The notes under the pieces: generated by a model
Database searches by the model: none
The model's input: only the letters and a program-made list of their open reading frames with translations
What the model was told of the DNA's origin: nothing
Origin: Candidatus Thiothrix sulfatifontis
GTDB taxonomy: Bacteria; Pseudomonadota; Gammaproteobacteria; Thiotrichales; Thiotrichaceae
Assembly (NCBI GenBank): GCA_022828425.1
Contig: CP094685.1
Coordinates: 1,302,001-1,366,000, forward strand
Length of the DNA: 64,000 nucleotides
Reading direction: 5' to 3'
In this document: positions 41,842 to 52,080 of the stretch, in pieces
How positions within the stretch are numbered: position 1 is the stretch's first letter
How the letters are laid out: each line of letters starts with the position of its first letter
Made by a program: the position numbers and the translations under genes

Positions 41842-43116
41842 ATGAGCGATACCAAAAAACCGGATACGTCCGTCACCAACCCTAGCCGCCGCGATTTCTT
41901 GCTGAAAAGTGGCTTGCTGATGGCAGCGGGTTCAATCATGACAATGGTGCCTGCGGGCGTGCGCAATGCGGCATGGGCAGCGGGTTCGGATGCACCGGAA
42001 AAACCCAATATCAATGTCGGTTTCATCCCGCTCACCGACTGCGCCAGCGTGGTGATGGCGAACTTGAAAGGCTTCGACAAAAAGTACGGCTTAACCATTA
42101 CCCCGACCAAAGAAGCGTCATGGGCAGCGGTACGCGACAAACTCACCAACGGCGAATTGGATGCAGCGCATGTGCTGTACGGCTTGGTTTACGGCGTGCA
42201 AATGGGTATCGGTGGCCCCCAAAAAGACATGGCAAACCTGATGACCATCAACAATAACGGGCAGGCGATCAGCCTTTCCAGCCAGTTGCATGAGAAGGGC
42301 GTGACCGATGGCGCATCCCTTGCCAAATTCATGAAAGACAACCCGCGTGAATATACTTTTGCGCAAACCTTCCCGACCGGCACGCACGCCATGTGGCTCT
42401 ACTACTGGCTGGGCAGTTTAGGCGTAAACCCGATGAAAGACGTGAAAACCATCACCGTACCGCCGCCGCAAATGGTGGCGAATATGCGCATCGGCAATAT
42501 GGACGGCTTCTGTGTGGGTGAACCGTGGAATGCGCGGGCGATTGCCGACAAGATCGGTTTTACCGCCGTGACTTCGCAAGACATCTGGAAAGATCACCCG
42601 GAAAAAATCCTCGGCACCACCGCTGAGTGGGTGAAAGCCAACCCGAATACAGCGCGTGCCTTGACCGCTGCGGTGTTGGAAGCCTCCAAATACATCGACG
42701 ACATGGCAAACCGTCCTGAGGTTGCCAAAGCGATTGCTGCCAAAGCCTACGTCAATACCGAAGCCAGCGTTATCGAAGGGCGCATGAAAGGCGAGTACGA
42801 CAACGGCATCGGCAAAACCTGGAAAGACGACAACTACATGAAGTTCTGCAACGACGGCGCGGTGAACTTCCCGTACCTGTCTGATGGCATGTGGTTCCTG
42901 ACCCAGCACAAACGTTGGGGCTTGCTCAAAGATCACCCTGACTATTTGGAAACCGCCAAAAAGGTCAACCAAATCGACATCTACAAGCAAGCGGCAGAAC
43001 TGGCGAAAGTCAGCATCCCCGCCAGCGATATGCGCGAATCGACGCTGATCGACGGCGTGAAATGGGATGGCAAAGACCCGAAAGCGTATGCAGATGGGTT
43101 TGCGGTCAAGGTGTAA
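41842..43116 (+). CDS. nrtA: Nitrate ABC transporter substrate-binding protein NrtA (Tat-exported)
   Basis: A 424-residue NrtA/CmpA-type binding protein. A twin-arginine signal is visible: NPSRRDFLLKSGLLMAAGS, then a cleavage region near NAAWAAG. The mature protein begins INVGFIPLTDCASVVMANL and contains CVGEPWNARAIADKIG, like NasS but with a signal. It captures nitrate in the periplasm for NrtBC. Start 41842 follows TTTGAGG; earlier codons would lie in the terminator. nrtB starts 10 bp after the stop. Confidence 0.95.
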   Translation: MSDTKKPDTSVTNPSRRDFLLKSGLLMAAGSIMTMVPAGVRNAAWAAGSDAPEKPNINVGFIPLTDCASVVMANLKGFDKKYGLTITPTKEASWAAVRDKLTNGELDAAHVLYGLVYGVQMGIGGPQKDMANLMTINNNGQAISLSSQLHEKGVTDGASLAKFMKDNPREYTFAQTFPTGTHAMWLYYWLGSLGVNPMKDVKTITVPPPQMVANMRIGNMDGFCVGEPWNARAIADKIGFTAVTSQDIWKDHPEKILGTTAEWVKANPNTARALTAAVLEASKYIDDMANRPEVAKAIAAKAYVNTEASVIEGRMKGEYDNGIGKTWKDDNYMKFCNDGAVNFPYLSDGMWFLTQHKRWGLLKDHPDYLETAKKVNQIDIYKQAAELAKVSIPASDMRESTLIDGVKWDGKDPKAYADGFAVKV

Positions 43117-43126
43117 GGAGTTTCGT

Positions 43127-43894
43127 ATGTGGAAAGAACGTTCACTAGGGCTACTAGCCCCCTTCCTAGGACTGCTCGGCTTCGTGCTGCTGTGGTCGCT
43201 AGTTTCCGCCACCAACCCGCAATTGCCGGGGCCGGTGTCAACATGGGCATCCGCCGTGGAGTTGTTCAAAGACCCGTTTTACCAAAATGGCCCGAATGAT
43301 CAAGGCATTGGTTGGAATATTCTCAATTCGTTGGCGCGGGTCGGGATTGGTTTCGGCATGGCGGCATTGGTGGGGATTCCGGTGGGTTTCATTATCGGGC
43401 GGGTGAAGTTTTTCAACGACATGCTCGCACCGATTATTAGCTTGCTGCGTCCGGTGTCGCCGTTGGCGTGGTTGCCGATTGGCTTGCTGGTGTTTCAGAA
43501 GGCTGAGCCAGCGGCAATTTGGGTGATTTTCATCTCGTCGATCTGGCCGATGATTATTAACACCGCTGTCGGGGTGTCGCGGATTCCGCAGGATTATCTC
43601 AATGTGGCGCGGGTGTTGAATCTGTCGTCGTGGAAGATGTTTACCAAGATTTTGTTGCCTGCAACCTTACCGTATGTGATGACCGGGGTGCGGCTTGCTA
43701 TTGGCGTGGCGTGGTTGGTGATCGTGGCGGCGGAAATGCTGACTGGCGGGGTCGGTTTGGGTTTCTGGGTGTGGGATGAGTGGAACAACTTGAACGTTGA
43801 ACACATCATTATTGCGATTTTCGTGGTGGGGCTGATTGGTCTGCTATTGGAACAATTTTTGTTGCTGCTTGCCAGCCGTTTGCGAACCGAGTGA
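43127..43894 (+). CDS. nrtB: Nitrate ABC transporter permease NrtB
   Basis: A 255-residue membrane permease of the NrtB/SsuC type with about six transmembrane helices, beginning MWKERSLGLLAPFLGLLGFV. The cytoplasmic EAA-like loop is VARVLNLSSWKMFTKILLPA, followed by the segment VRLAIGVAWLVIVAAEML. An AAGGAG lies before the start at 43127. nrtC follows 7 bp later, so the three genes form a compact operon. Confidence 0.94.
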   Translation: MWKERSLGLLAPFLGLLGFVLLWSLVSATNPQLPGPVSTWASAVELFKDPFYQNGPNDQGIGWNILNSLARVGIGFGMAALVGIPVGFIIGRVKFFNDMLAPIISLLRPVSPLAWLPIGLLVFQKAEPAAIWVIFISSIWPMIINTAVGVSRIPQDYLNVARVLNLSSWKMFTKILLPATLPYVMTGVRLAIGVAWLVIVAAEMLTGGVGLGFWVWDEWNNLNVEHIIIAIFVVGLIGLLLEQFLLLLASRLRTE

Positions 43895-43901
43895 GGTGGT
43901 T

Positions 43902-44756
43902 ATGGATTCCAGCAAATACGTGCAGCTTGAACACGTCGATATGGTGTTTAACACCAAGAAAGGCCCGTTTCAGGCGCTGCAAGAGGTCAATTTGAACATC
44001 GCGGCAGGCGAGTTTATTACCCTGATTGGGCATTCGGGCTGCGGTAAATCGACCGTGCTGAATATCGTGGCGGGGTTGCTGAACCATACCAGTGGGGTGG
44101 CGTTGTGTGCTGACCGCGAAATCAAAGGGCCTGGGCCGGATAGGGCGGTGGTGTTCCAGAACCATTCGTTGCTGCCTTGGCTGACGTGCTTTGACAATGT
44201 GTACCTCGCGGTGGATCGGGTGTTTGGCGCGACGGAAAAGAAGGCACAGCTTAAGCAGCGTACCCACGAAGCCTTGGCAATGGTGGGGCTGACTCATGCG
44301 GAACATAAGTTTCCGAATGAAATTTCCGGCGGGATGAAGCAGCGGGTGGGGATTGCACGGGCGTTGGCGATGGATCCGAAAGTGTTGCTGCTGGATGAGC
44401 CATTCGGTGCGTTGGATGCTTTGACCCGTGCGCATTTGCAGGATGAGCTGATGAAAATCACTGCCGCCACTCACAAGACGGTGATCATGGTGACGCATGA
44501 TGTGGATGAGGCGGTGTTGCTGTCGGATCGAATTGTGATGATGACCAATGGGCCATCAGCGACGGTGGGGGAAATTCTGAAAGTGGATTTGCCGCGCCCG
44601 CGCAATCGGCTGGCATTGGCGGATAACCCTACGTACAACCATTATCGTGCCGACGTGTTGCGTTTCTTGTATGAGAAACACTCACACAAGGAAGCAGGGG
44701 TGGTCGTCAGTGATAATGTGGTGGAATTGAAACCCGCGACAGCAAAAGCTGCATAA
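43902..44756 (+). CDS. nrtC: Nitrate ABC transporter ATP-binding protein
   Basis: A 284-residue ABC ATPase. Walker A GHSGCGKST, Q-loop near VVFQNHSLLPWL, signature ISGGMKQRVGIARALAMD, Walker B VLLLDEPFGALDAL, and the switch His in VMVTHDVDEA. It has a single domain without the NrtA-like C-terminal fusion found in cyanobacterial NrtC, so it corresponds to NrtD or the bacterial NasD type. It powers nitrate uptake through NrtB. Start 43902 follows GAGGTGGTT. Confidence 0.94.
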   Translation: MDSSKYVQLEHVDMVFNTKKGPFQALQEVNLNIAAGEFITLIGHSGCGKSTVLNIVAGLLNHTSGVALCADREIKGPGPDRAVVFQNHSLLPWLTCFDNVYLAVDRVFGATEKKAQLKQRTHEALAMVGLTHAEHKFPNEISGGMKQRVGIARALAMDPKVLLLDEPFGALDALTRAHLQDELMKITAATHKTVIMVTHDVDEAVLLSDRIVMMTNGPSATVGEILKVDLPRPRNRLALADNPTYNHYRADVLRFLYEKHSHKEAGVVVSDNVVELKPATAKAA

Positions 44757-44772
44757 AAACCCCATTTAGGGC

Positions 44773-44801
44773 TTGACGCAAAAGCGTGTGCTACGTATAG
44801 T
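44773..44801 (+). promoter_or_regulatory. Sigma-70 promoter of tRNA cluster
   Basis: TTGACG-N17-TATAGT with a GC-rich stretch (TTCGCGCTC) at the expected discriminator position. It lies 50 bp upstream of tRNA-Pro. GC-rich discriminators are typical of growth-rate-controlled stable RNA promoters. Confidence 0.82.
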
Positions 44802-44850
44802 TCGCGCTCTTGATTGAGGAATGAAATCAACGTATTCTACCTCTCAACGT

Positions 44851-44927
44851 CGGAGTATAGCGCAGCCTGGTAGCGCACCTGTTTTGGGTACAGGTGGTCG
44901 GGGGTTCGAATCCCTCTACTCCGACCA
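44851..44927 (+). tRNA. tRNA-Pro (TGG)
   Basis: A full cloverleaf of 77 bases: acceptor CGGAGTA/TACTCCG, anticodon stem CCTGT/ACAGG with loop TTTGGGT (anticodon TGG), TTCGAAT T-loop and encoded CCA. First of four tRNA genes in a row. Confidence 0.97.
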
Positions 44928-44945
44928 ACAATTCAACTCTTACTT

Positions 44946-45021
44946 GCGCCCGTAGCTCAACGGATAGAGCAACGGCCTTCTAAGCCGTAGGTTGCAGGTT
45001 CGAGCCCTGCCGGGCGCGCCA
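44946..45021 (+). tRNA. tRNA-Arg (TCT)
   Basis: 76 bases: acceptor GCGCCCG/CGGGCGC, anticodon stem ACGGC/GCCGT with loop CTTCTAA (anticodon TCT), T-loop TTCGAGC and encoded CCA. Confidence 0.97.
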
Positions 45022-45051
45022 TTAATGCCCCCAGCAGACAATGTTTTCAGT

Positions 45052-45128
45052 GGTGACTGTAGCTCAGTTGGTAGAGCACTGGATTGTGATTCCGGTGGTC
45101 GTGGGTTCGAGTCCCATCAGCCACCCCA
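45052..45128 (+). tRNA. tRNA-His (GTG)
   Basis: 77 bases including the extra G at position -1, which pairs with the discriminator C. Anticodon loop TTGTGAT (GTG), T-loop TTCGAGT, CCA encoded. The acceptor stem GTGACTG/CAGCCAC has one A-C mismatch at the fourth pair. Confidence 0.95.
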
Positions 45129-45234
45129 CTTTTTTCCCGCTTCAAATATTATGCAAAAGTCAAAGGGCTGTGTATAATCGCCTCCTTCGTGATTCTCGGT
45201 AAGGTTTGCTGACCGGAATCCGCAATAGATACAT

Positions 45235-45319
45235 GCGAAAATGGCGGAATTGGTAGACGCACTGGTTTTAGGTACCAGCGCCGCAAGGCGTGAGAGTTCG
45301 AGTCTCTCTTTTCGCACCA
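45235..45319 (+). tRNA. tRNA-Leu (TAG)
   Basis: 85 bases with a long variable arm. Acceptor GCGAAAA/TTTTCGC, anticodon stem CTGGT/ACCAG with loop TTTAGGT (TAG), T-loop TTCGAGT, and CCA encoded. Last of the four, 71 bp before tig. Confidence 0.96.
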
Positions 45320-45390
45320 CTTTAACTCCTTGATTTTAATGATTATCTGCCCTGCATTGGTGGATGTCAGACCCGTAACGAGGTTTTTAC

Positions 45391-46698
45391 ATGCAATTTT
45401 CTGTCGAAACAATCGGTAACATCGACCGCAAAATGACAGTGGCAGTTCCTGCCCAAAAAATCGACCAAGAAGTAGAAAAACGCCTGAAAGGGATGATGGG
45501 TCGCGTTAAAATCGACGGTTTCCGCCCCGGAAAAGTGCCGTTTGGCGTGGTCAAAAAGCGCTATGAAGATGGCGTGCGTTACGAAGTCGTGGAAAAATTG
45601 CTGGGTTCTGCCTTCCAAGATGCCGCTAATCAAGAAAAATTGCGTGTCGCCGGTTTGCCAGAAATCGACCTGAAAACGATGGAAGCCGGTAAAGATCTCG
45701 AATTCGTGGCGAGTTTCCAAGTTTACCCCGACGTGGTGATTGCAGGCGTTGAAACCCTGACGATTACTCGCCCGGTCGCAGACATTGCTGACGCTGATCT
45801 CGACAAGATGATTGATGTCATCCGCAAGCAAAATCAAGAATGGAATGAAGTTGACCGCGCTGCTGCGGTAGGCGACACGGTAAAAGTCGATTTCGACGGT
45901 TCTGTCGATGGCGAAGCCTTTGAAGGCGGTGCTGCCGAAGATTATTCGGTCGAACTCGGCGCAGGCCGCATGTTGAAAGACTTTGAAGACGGTCTGGTTG
46001 GCATGAAAGCCGGTGACGTGAAAACCATTGATGTGGCTTTCCCTGATACTTACCACGCTGAAAATCTGAAAGGCAAAACCGCACAATTCAAGCTGACCAT
46101 GAAGCAAGTTCGCGCTGCTGTGCTGCCAGAAGTTGATACCGATTTCATCACTAAATTCGGCGTGGAAAGCGGTTCTGTCGATGATTTCCGTGCTGAAATC
46201 AAAAAGAATATGCAGCGTGAACTCGATACCGCCATCAAAACCCAGCTCAAGCAGCAGGTGATGGACGGTTTGGCGGAATTGCACGCTATTGATATTCCCA
46301 AGTCACTGGTGACGGAAGAAATCCGCTACGTTCGTGATGAGTTCTCGCAAAACACTGGCTCTCCGGCGGATAATATCCCCGACGAGTTGTTTGCGCCGCA
46401 AGCAGAGCGCCGCGTGAAGTTGGGTTTGATTGTGGGTGAAGTGATTCGCCAACACAGCCTGCAACGCGACCCGGCACGGGTTGAGGCAATGTTGGAAACC
46501 GTGGCTGCCAGCTACGAAGACCCGCAAGCGCTGAAAGACTACTACCGTGGCAACCGTCAAGCCATGCAGACCATCGAAGCAGCGGTAATGGAAGAAATGA
46601 TCGTTGAATGGGTGATGGAAAAGGCCACCGTCAACGACGAAACCCGCGACTTCGATAGCGTCATGAACCCCAAAAAGCCGGAACAGGCACAAGCCTGA
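45391..46698 (+). CDS. tig: Trigger factor
   Basis: A 435-residue ribosome-associated chaperone and peptidyl-prolyl isomerase. The N-terminal ribosome-binding domain has the signature GFRPGKVPFGVVKKRY, followed by the FKBP domain (GDTVKVDFDGSVDGEAFEGG, FEDGLVGMKAGDVKTI) and the long helical C-terminal domain. Full length. It is followed 29 bp later by clpP, then clpX and lon, the conserved proteobacterial order. Confidence 0.97.
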   Translation: MQFSVETIGNIDRKMTVAVPAQKIDQEVEKRLKGMMGRVKIDGFRPGKVPFGVVKKRYEDGVRYEVVEKLLGSAFQDAANQEKLRVAGLPEIDLKTMEAGKDLEFVASFQVYPDVVIAGVETLTITRPVADIADADLDKMIDVIRKQNQEWNEVDRAAAVGDTVKVDFDGSVDGEAFEGGAAEDYSVELGAGRMLKDFEDGLVGMKAGDVKTIDVAFPDTYHAENLKGKTAQFKLTMKQVRAAVLPEVDTDFITKFGVESGSVDDFRAEIKKNMQRELDTAIKTQLKQQVMDGLAELHAIDIPKSLVTEEIRYVRDEFSQNTGSPADNIPDELFAPQAERRVKLGLIVGEVIRQHSLQRDPARVEAMLETVAASYEDPQALKDYYRGNRQAMQTIEAAVMEEMIVEWVMEKATVNDETRDFDSVMNPKKPEQAQA

Positions 46699-46727
46699 GT
46701 CCCGTAAACAGATAAAGGTAGGTTGTA

Positions 46728-47342
46728 ATGTTTGGAATAAACCCGATTGAACCACGCGCTGTTGGCGTGCCAATGGTTATCGAGCAATCTGCTCGTGGCG
46801 AACGCGCCTTTGACATTTACTCGCGCTTGCTGCGGGAACGGGTCATTTTCTGTGTGGGTGAAGTCGAAGATTACATGGCTAATCTGATTGTGGCACAGTT
46901 GCTGTTCCTCGAATCCGAAAACCCTGAGAAAGATATTCACCTGTATATCAACTCACCGGGTGGGGTGATTACCGCAGGCATGGCGATTTACGACACCATG
47001 AAGTTTATCAAGCCACAAGTCAGCACCTTGTGTATCGGTCAAGCCGCCAGCATGGGCGCGGTGTTATTGGCAGCGGGTGAGAAGGGCAAGCGTTTCGCAC
47101 TGCCACATTCGCGCGTTATGATTCACCAGCCGTCGGGTGGCTCGCGTGGACAAGCTTCTGATATTGAAATCCAAGCGCGTGAAATTCTCAAAATGCGTGA
47201 GGTTTTAAACAAGGTATTGGCGGGTCATACCGGGCAAACGGTTGAGCGTATTGAGCAAGACACGGATCGGGATAACTTTATGGATGCGATGCAGGCGCGT
47301 GAATACGGCTTGATTGATGAGGTCTTGACAGTTCGCACGTGA
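46728..47342 (+). CDS. clpP: ATP-dependent Clp protease proteolytic subunit ClpP
   Basis: A 204-residue serine peptidase. Catalytic Ser in [14 protein letters not shown], His in [15 protein letters not shown] and Asp in [10 protein letters not shown]. It forms the barrel chamber fed by ClpX, encoded next. Standard family length. A clear terminator lies 45 bp after the stop, so clpX may also have its own promoter. Confidence 0.98.
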   Translation: MFGINPIEPRAVGVPMVIEQSARGERAFDIYSRLLRERVIFCVGEVEDYMANLIVAQLLFLESENPEKDIHLYINSPGGVITAGMAIYDTMKFIKPQVSTLCIGQAASMGAVLLAAGEKGKRFALPHSRVMIHQPSGGSRGQASDIEIQAREILKMREVLNKVLAGHTGQTVERIEQDTDRDNFMDAMQAREYGLIDEVLTVRT

Positions 47343-47386
47343 TGGATTGTCGGATTAAAGTCCGATCTATATAGCCATTTGTCAGA

Positions 47387-47413
47387 AAACAGCCTGTCTT
47401 TACAGGCTGTTTT
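47387..47413 (+). terminator. Intrinsic terminator after clpP
   Basis: AAAACAGCCTGT pairs with ACAGGCTGTTTT across a short CTTT loop, with T-rich end. It separates clpP from clpX. Confidence 0.85.
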
Positions 47414-47592
47414 CGTGTCTGGACAGGTATTTTTTAGCAAAAGAAGCATAAAATACTTGTAAAAGGCGAGTATTCTTGTAACAAGACAAGTTTATTAGAA
47501 TAATATAGCTTGAAAGCAGTCATACGGACACAACATAGTCCTTTGGTTTACATCGTTGATGTGTCGTGAAGCGGCACAGGATAGAGGTTCTG

Positions 47593-48879
47593 ATGAGTAA
47601 AGATAGAAGAGGCGATCACGATAGCGGCAAGCTGCTGTATTGCTCTTTCTGCGGAAAAAGCCAGCACGAAGTGCGCAAGCTGATCGCTGGCCCTTCGGTG
47701 TTCATTTGTGATGAATGTGTGGATTTGTGTAATGACATCATTCAAGAGGAAATGCACACCGCGCAAGGGTCTGATGAACAATCTTCCCTGCCGACGCCGC
47801 GTGAGATCAAAGGCAACCTTGATGAATACGTGATTGGTCAGGAATTAGCAAAGCGCGTGCTTTCAGTAGCGGTTTATAACCACTATAAGCGCTTGTACAA
47901 AAAAGGTGGCGGCAAGGATGAAGTCGAACTGGCAAAAAGCAACATTTTGCTAATTGGCCCAACGGGTAGCGGTAAAACCTTGCTGGCGGAAACGTTAGCA
48001 CGCTTGCTGAATGTACCGTTCACGATTGCGGATGCCACGACCCTGACCGAAGCCGGTTATGTGGGCGAGGATGTGGAAAACATCATCCAGAAATTGCTGC
48101 AAAAATGCGATTACGATGTCGAAAAAGCGCAGACGGGCATTGTCTATATCGACGAAATCGACAAGATTTCGCGCAAAGCCGATAACCCTTCCATTACCCG
48201 TGATGTGTCGGGCGAAGGCGTGCAGCAAGCCCTGCTGAAGTTGATCGAAGGCACGGTAGCCTCTGTACCCCCGCAAGGTGGGCGTAAACACCCGCAGCAA
48301 GAATTCTTGCAGGTTGATACCCGCAATATCCTGTTCATTGTGGGCGGTGCGTTTTCCGGTATGGATAAAGTCATCCGCCGCCGTACCGAAAAGGGCAGCA
48401 TTGGCTTTTCTGCCAAGGTGAAATCACCGGAAGAAAGCCGCAGTTTCGGTGAAGTTATCAAAGACATCGAGGCCGAAGACTTGGTGCATTACGGTTTGAT
48501 TCCAGAATTTGTGGGGCGTTTGCCAGTTATTGCCACCTTGGAAGAGCTGGATGAAACGGCATTGGTGCAAATTCTCACCGAACCGCGCAATGCCTTGACC
48601 AAGCAATACGCCAAGCTGTTTGAGATGGAAGGCGCAGAATTGGTCTTCCGCGATGATGCGCTGCATTCGATTGCACGTAAAGCGATGGAGCGCAAAACCG
48701 GGGCGCGTGGTTTGCGCTCTATTATGGAAAAAATCTTGCTGGATACCATGTACGACCTGCCATCCGAGCAGAACGTCAGCAAGGTGGTGGTGGATGATTC
48801 CGTCGTCAAAGGCGAATCCCAACCGTATCTGATCTATGAAAATGTCGAGCCGCAGCAGCAATTAGCCGCAGGCGAATAA
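47593..48879 (+). CDS. clpX: ATP-dependent Clp protease ATP-binding subunit ClpX
   Basis: A 428-residue unfoldase. The N-terminal zinc-binding domain has [11 protein letters not shown] and [10 protein letters not shown]. The AAA+ core has Walker A GPTGSGKT, Walker [11 protein letters not shown], and the IGF-type ClpP-binding loop region (GSIGFSAKV). Start 47593 follows AGAGG; an in-frame codon at 47566 adds nine unconserved residues. A 170-bp AT-rich region upstream probably holds its own promoter. Confidence 0.97.
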   Translation: MSKDRRGDHDSGKLLYCSFCGKSQHEVRKLIAGPSVFICDECVDLCNDIIQEEMHTAQGSDEQSSLPTPREIKGNLDEYVIGQELAKRVLSVAVYNHYKRLYKKGGGKDEVELAKSNILLIGPTGSGKTLLAETLARLLNVPFTIADATTLTEAGYVGEDVENIIQKLLQKCDYDVEKAQTGIVYIDEIDKISRKADNPSITRDVSGEGVQQALLKLIEGTVASVPPQGGRKHPQQEFLQVDTRNILFIVGGAFSGMDKVIRRRTEKGSIGFSAKVKSPEESRSFGEVIKDIEAEDLVHYGLIPEFVGRLPVIATLEELDETALVQILTEPRNALTKQYAKLFEMEGAELVFRDDALHSIARKAMERKTGARGLRSIMEKILLDTMYDLPSEQNVSKVVVDDSVVKGESQPYLIYENVEPQQQLAAGE

Positions 48880-48887
48880 CATTTGTT

Positions 48888-48917
48888 GGCGTACCGAGGT
48901 GTCTGCCTCGGTACGCC
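48888..48917. other. Perfect 12-bp hairpin between clpX and lon
   Basis: GGCGTACCGAGG pairs with CCTCGGTACGCC around a 6-base loop. There is no T-run, so it is more likely an RNA processing or stability element, or a palindromic repeat, than a terminator. Confidence 0.75.
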
Positions 48918-48949
48918 ACCCTCCCTATCTGCCACAGTGAGTACTTATT

Positions 48950-51370
48950 ATGGCTGAATCAATCATCGTTCCCGTTTTACCGTTGCGTGATGTTGTGGTT
49001 TACCCACACATGGTGATCCCCTTGTTTGTCGGGCGTAACAAGTCCATCCAAGCCTTGGACATGGCGATGGATAGCAACAAGCAAATCCTGTTGGTTGCTC
49101 AAAAAAGCGCCGAAGTGGATGCCCCTGAGTTAGATGATGTGCACACCATGGGGACGCTTGCCACCATTTTGCAATTGCTGAAGCTGCCGGATGGCACGCT
49201 GAAAGTATTGGTGGAAGGGCTGGAGCGTGCGGAAATTATCGCGATTGATAATGACGGTGATTTTTCCGCTGCACGGGTTAAAGTAGCTGCTTCGGTTTCC
49301 GCTGACAGCCGCAAAATTGATGTGCTGAGCCGTTCTTTGGTGAGCTTGTTTGAACAATACGTCAAACTGAATAAAAAAGTTCCACCAGAAATTCTCTCTT
49401 CCTTATCCAGCATTGATGATCCGGTACGTTTGGCGGATACCATTGCCGCGCATCTGGGTTTGAAGATTGCGGAAAAACAGAAAGTGTTGGAAATGCTTGA
49501 CGTCGAAGAGCGCATTCAATACCTGATGGAGTTGGTGGAAGGTGAAATCGACTTGCTGCAAGTCGAGAAAAAGATTCGGGGGCGCGTCAAGCAACAGATG
49601 GAACGCAGCCAGCGCGAGTATTACCTCAACGAGCAAATTAAAGCCATCCAGAAAGAACTGGGTGAAATGGACGATGCTGCGCCTAATGAAATGGAAGAGT
49701 TGCTGCGCAAAGTCGAAGCAGCCGGTATGCCCAAGGAAGCCAAAGACAAAGCCGACGCCGAGTTGAAAAAACTCAAAATGATGTCGCCGATGTCAGCGGA
49801 AGCCACGGTGGTACGCAACTACATCGACGCGCTGGTCAATTTGCCCTGGAAGAAAAAATCCAAAGTTAATAACAACCTGCCTGATGCCGAAAAGGTGCTC
49901 AACGAAGACCATTACGGCTTGGAAGAAGTCAAAGAACGTATCCTCGAATTCCTTGCGGTGCAGCAGCGCGTCAAAAAGATCAAAGGCCCAATTCTGTGCT
50001 TGGTAGGGCCGCCGGGGGTGGGTAAAACCTCCTTAGGGCAATCCATTGCGCGTGCGACTGGGCGTAAATTTACGCGGATGGCATTGGGCGGAGTACGCGA
50101 TGAAGCCGAAATTCGCGGGCATCGGCGCACCTATATCGGTTCATTACCCGGTAAAATTCTTCAGAATTTGACCAAAGTAGGCACGCGCAACCCGCTGTTC
50201 TTGCTGGATGAAATTGACAAAATGGCCACCGATTTTCGCGGTGATCCGTCGTCGGCGCTGTTAGAGGTATTAGACCCGGAACAAAACCACACCTTCGCCG
50301 ACCATTACATGGAAGTGGATTTCGACTTGTCGGATGTGATGTTCGTGGCGACTTCCAACAGTATGCACATTCCAGGGCCGTTGTTGGATCGCATGGAGGT
50401 CATCCGCATTCCGGGTTATACCGAGGATGAAAAACTCAGCATTGCCAAAAATTACTTGGTTCCAAAGCAGATCAAGGCAAACGGCTTGAAAAAAGGCGAG
50501 CTGACCATTAGCGATAGCGCGGTGATGGACATTATTCGGCATTACACCCGTGAAGCCGGGGTGCGTAATCTGGATCGTGAAATCTCCAAGTTATGCCGCA
50601 AAGCCGTCAAAGAGCATCTATTAACTGACAAGAAGAAGAGCTCTGTTACCCCGCGTAACATTGAGAAATACCTTGGCGTGAAACGTTTCGATTTTGGACG
50701 CGCGGACAAAGTTAACCAAGTGGGTCAGGTGACAGGCTTGGCGTGGACTTCGGTTGGTGGTGATTTGCTGACCATTGAAAGTGCCTTGTTGCCGGGCAAT
50801 GGCATGATCAAAAGCACCGGGCGCCTAGGCGAGGTGATGAAAGAGTCTATCCACGCCGCTGAGACTGTGGTCAAAAGTCGGGCGCGTAGTTTGGGGATTA
50901 CACGCAGATCATTGCGTAAGAACAATGTCCATATCCACGTGCCAGAAGGTGCAACCCCTAAAGACGGCCCTAGCGCGGGTATCGGCATGGTAACAGCGAT
51001 GGTATCCGCCATGACGCGCATCCCTGTGCGTGCTGATGTGGCAATGACGGGTGAAATCACCTTGCGTGGCGAGGTGTTACCAATTGGCGGGCTGAAAGAG
51101 AAGTTGTTAGCGGCACACCGTGGTGGTATCAAGTTGGTATTGATTCCTCGAGAAAATGAAAAAGATTTGGCAGAGGTGCCAGATAATGTGAAAAAAGGTT
51201 TGGAAATTCGTCCTGTGAAGTGGATTGACGAAGTATTAGCGTTGGCGTTGGAACACGCGCCAATTCCACTGGCTGACGACGAAGATTTGGATGATGATGC
51301 CGAAGCGCCCGCCGCAGCGCCGGTGGTGGCGTCTGAGGAGGAGGAAATTACTCCGGCGAGACCGCATTAA
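48950..51370 (+). CDS. lon: ATP-dependent protease Lon
   Basis: An 806-residue LonA protease. N-terminal substrate-binding LAN domain ([20 protein letters not shown]), AAA+ module with Walker [10 protein letters not shown] and Walker [10 protein letters not shown], and the peptidase domain with catalytic Ser in [12 protein letters not shown] and Lys in [14 protein letters not shown]. The C-terminus ends in an acidic Ala/Pro-rich tail ([11 protein letters not shown]). It follows clpX by 70 bp and precedes hupB, as in many gammaproteobacteria. Confidence 0.98.
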   Translation: MAESIIVPVLPLRDVVVYPHMVIPLFVGRNKSIQALDMAMDSNKQILLVAQKSAEVDAPELDDVHTMGTLATILQLLKLPDGTLKVLVEGLERAEIIAIDNDGDFSAARVKVAASVSADSRKIDVLSRSLVSLFEQYVKLNKKVPPEILSSLSSIDDPVRLADTIAAHLGLKIAEKQKVLEMLDVEERIQYLMELVEGEIDLLQVEKKIRGRVKQQMERSQREYYLNEQIKAIQKELGEMDDAAPNEMEELLRKVEAAGMPKEAKDKADAELKKLKMMSPMSAEATVVRNYIDALVNLPWKKKSKVNNNLPDAEKVLNEDHYGLEEVKERILEFLAVQQRVKKIKGPILCLVGPPGVGKTSLGQSIARATGRKFTRMALGGVRDEAEIRGHRRTYIGSLPGKILQNLTKVGTRNPLFLLDEIDKMATDFRGDPSSALLEVLDPEQNHTFADHYMEVDFDLSDVMFVATSNSMHIPGPLLDRMEVIRIPGYTEDEKLSIAKNYLVPKQIKANGLKKGELTISDSAVMDIIRHYTREAGVRNLDREISKLCRKAVKEHLLTDKKKSSVTPRNIEKYLGVKRFDFGRADKVNQVGQVTGLAWTSVGGDLLTIESALLPGNGMIKSTGRLGEVMKESIHAAETVVKSRARSLGITRRSLRKNNVHIHVPEGATPKDGPSAGIGMVTAMVSAMTRIPVRADVAMTGEITLRGEVLPIGGLKEKLLAAHRGGIKLVLIPRENEKDLAEVPDNVKKGLEIRPVKWIDEVLALALEHAPIPLADDEDLDDDAEAPAAAPVVASEEEEITPARPH

Positions 51371-51424
51371 CGTGTCTACACTGGAGGCTGAAATGTTTCT
51401 GTGCATCTGAAGTCCGTCATTTTG

Positions 51425-51454
51425 TTGACATATTTTAGATAGCGCTGGTATAAC
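51425..51454 (+). promoter_or_regulatory. Sigma-70 promoter upstream of hupB
   Basis: TTGACA-N18-TATAAC lies about 95 bp before the hupB start. A second possible -10 (TATAAT at 51521) is closer but has no good -35. Confidence 0.65.
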
Positions 51455-51546
51455 TAGCGGGCGTATCCGCATGGGTGGCTCTGCTGACCGCGAAGTGGCA
51501 GGAGTGTTTCAGTTTTCCCCTATAATGAATTCATAAGGAAAGTTCT

Positions 51547-51819
51547 ATGAATAAAGCAGAATTGATTGATGCAGTAGCAGAGAAGTCCGGTTTGACTAAA
51601 ATTGATACCGATAAAGCGTTCAAGGCATTTATTGAAGTCATCAGCGAGTCGATGGCAAAAGGCGACCAAGTGGCTCTGGTTGGCTTTGGTACGTTCCTTG
51701 TGCGTGAGCGTCAGGCACGTTCTGGGCGTAATCCGCGTACTGGTGAAACAATTTCTATCGCTGCTGCTAAAATTCCTTCATTTAAGGCTGGTAAAGCCCT
51801 AAAAGATACTGTACAGTAG
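51547..51819 (+). CDS. hupB: DNA-binding protein HU-beta
   Basis: A 90-residue histone-like protein. MNKAELIDAVAEKSGLTK is the classic start; VALVGFGTFLVRERQARSGR and NPRTGETISI form the DNA-binding arm with the Pro; AKIPSFKAGKALKDTV closes it. It bends and packs DNA. Position after lon identifies it as the HU-beta copy. AAGGAA lies upstream of the ATG. Confidence 0.97.
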   Translation: MNKAELIDAVAEKSGLTKIDTDKAFKAFIEVISESMAKGDQVALVGFGTFLVRERQARSGRNPRTGETISIAAAKIPSFKAGKALKDTVQ

Positions 51820-51837
51820 CGACCTCTGATGAACGAC

Positions 51838-51913
51838 GGGTAGTTAGCTCAGTTGGTAGAGCGTCGCCCTTACAAGGCGAATGTCGGGGGTTCGAGCCCC
51901 TCACTACCCACCA
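51838..51913 (+). tRNA. tRNA-Val (TAC)
   Basis: 76 bases: acceptor GGGTAGT/ACTACCC, anticodon stem TCGCC/GGCGA with loop CTTACAA (TAC), T-loop TTCGAGC, CCA encoded. Only 18 bp after hupB. Confidence 0.97.
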
Positions 51914-51935
51914 TCTTCATCACAGTTTTTATCGC

Positions 51936-52012
51936 GGAGCGGTAGTTCAGTTGGTTAGAATACCGGCCTGTCACGCCGGGGGTCGCGGGTTCGAGTCCCG
52001 TCCGCTCCGCCA
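51936..52012 (+). tRNA. tRNA-Asp (GTC), copy 1
   Basis: 77 bases: acceptor GGAGCGG/CCGCTCC, anticodon loop CTGTCAC with GTC, T-loop TTCGAGT, CCA encoded. Identical to copy 2 at 52081, and the identity extends a few bases into both flanks (51931-52015). Confidence 0.97.
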
Positions 52013-52022
52013 ACTATTTATG

Positions 52023-52049
52023 AAAGGATGCTCAAGCAGCATCCTTTTT
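52023..52049 (+). terminator. Terminator between the two tRNA-Asp genes
   Basis: AAAGGATGCT pairs with AGCATCCTTT around CAAGC, and five T follow. It should end the hupB or tRNA-Val-Asp transcript, leaving copy 2 to need read-through or its own promoter. Confidence 0.8.
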
Positions 52050-52080
52050 GTTTGTTTCAAGTTGTTCAACACAACATCGC

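Noticed and set aside
45367..46284. Minus-strand reading frame of 305 codons
   Set aside because: Antisense to tig, whose FKBP and ribosome-binding motifs are clear.
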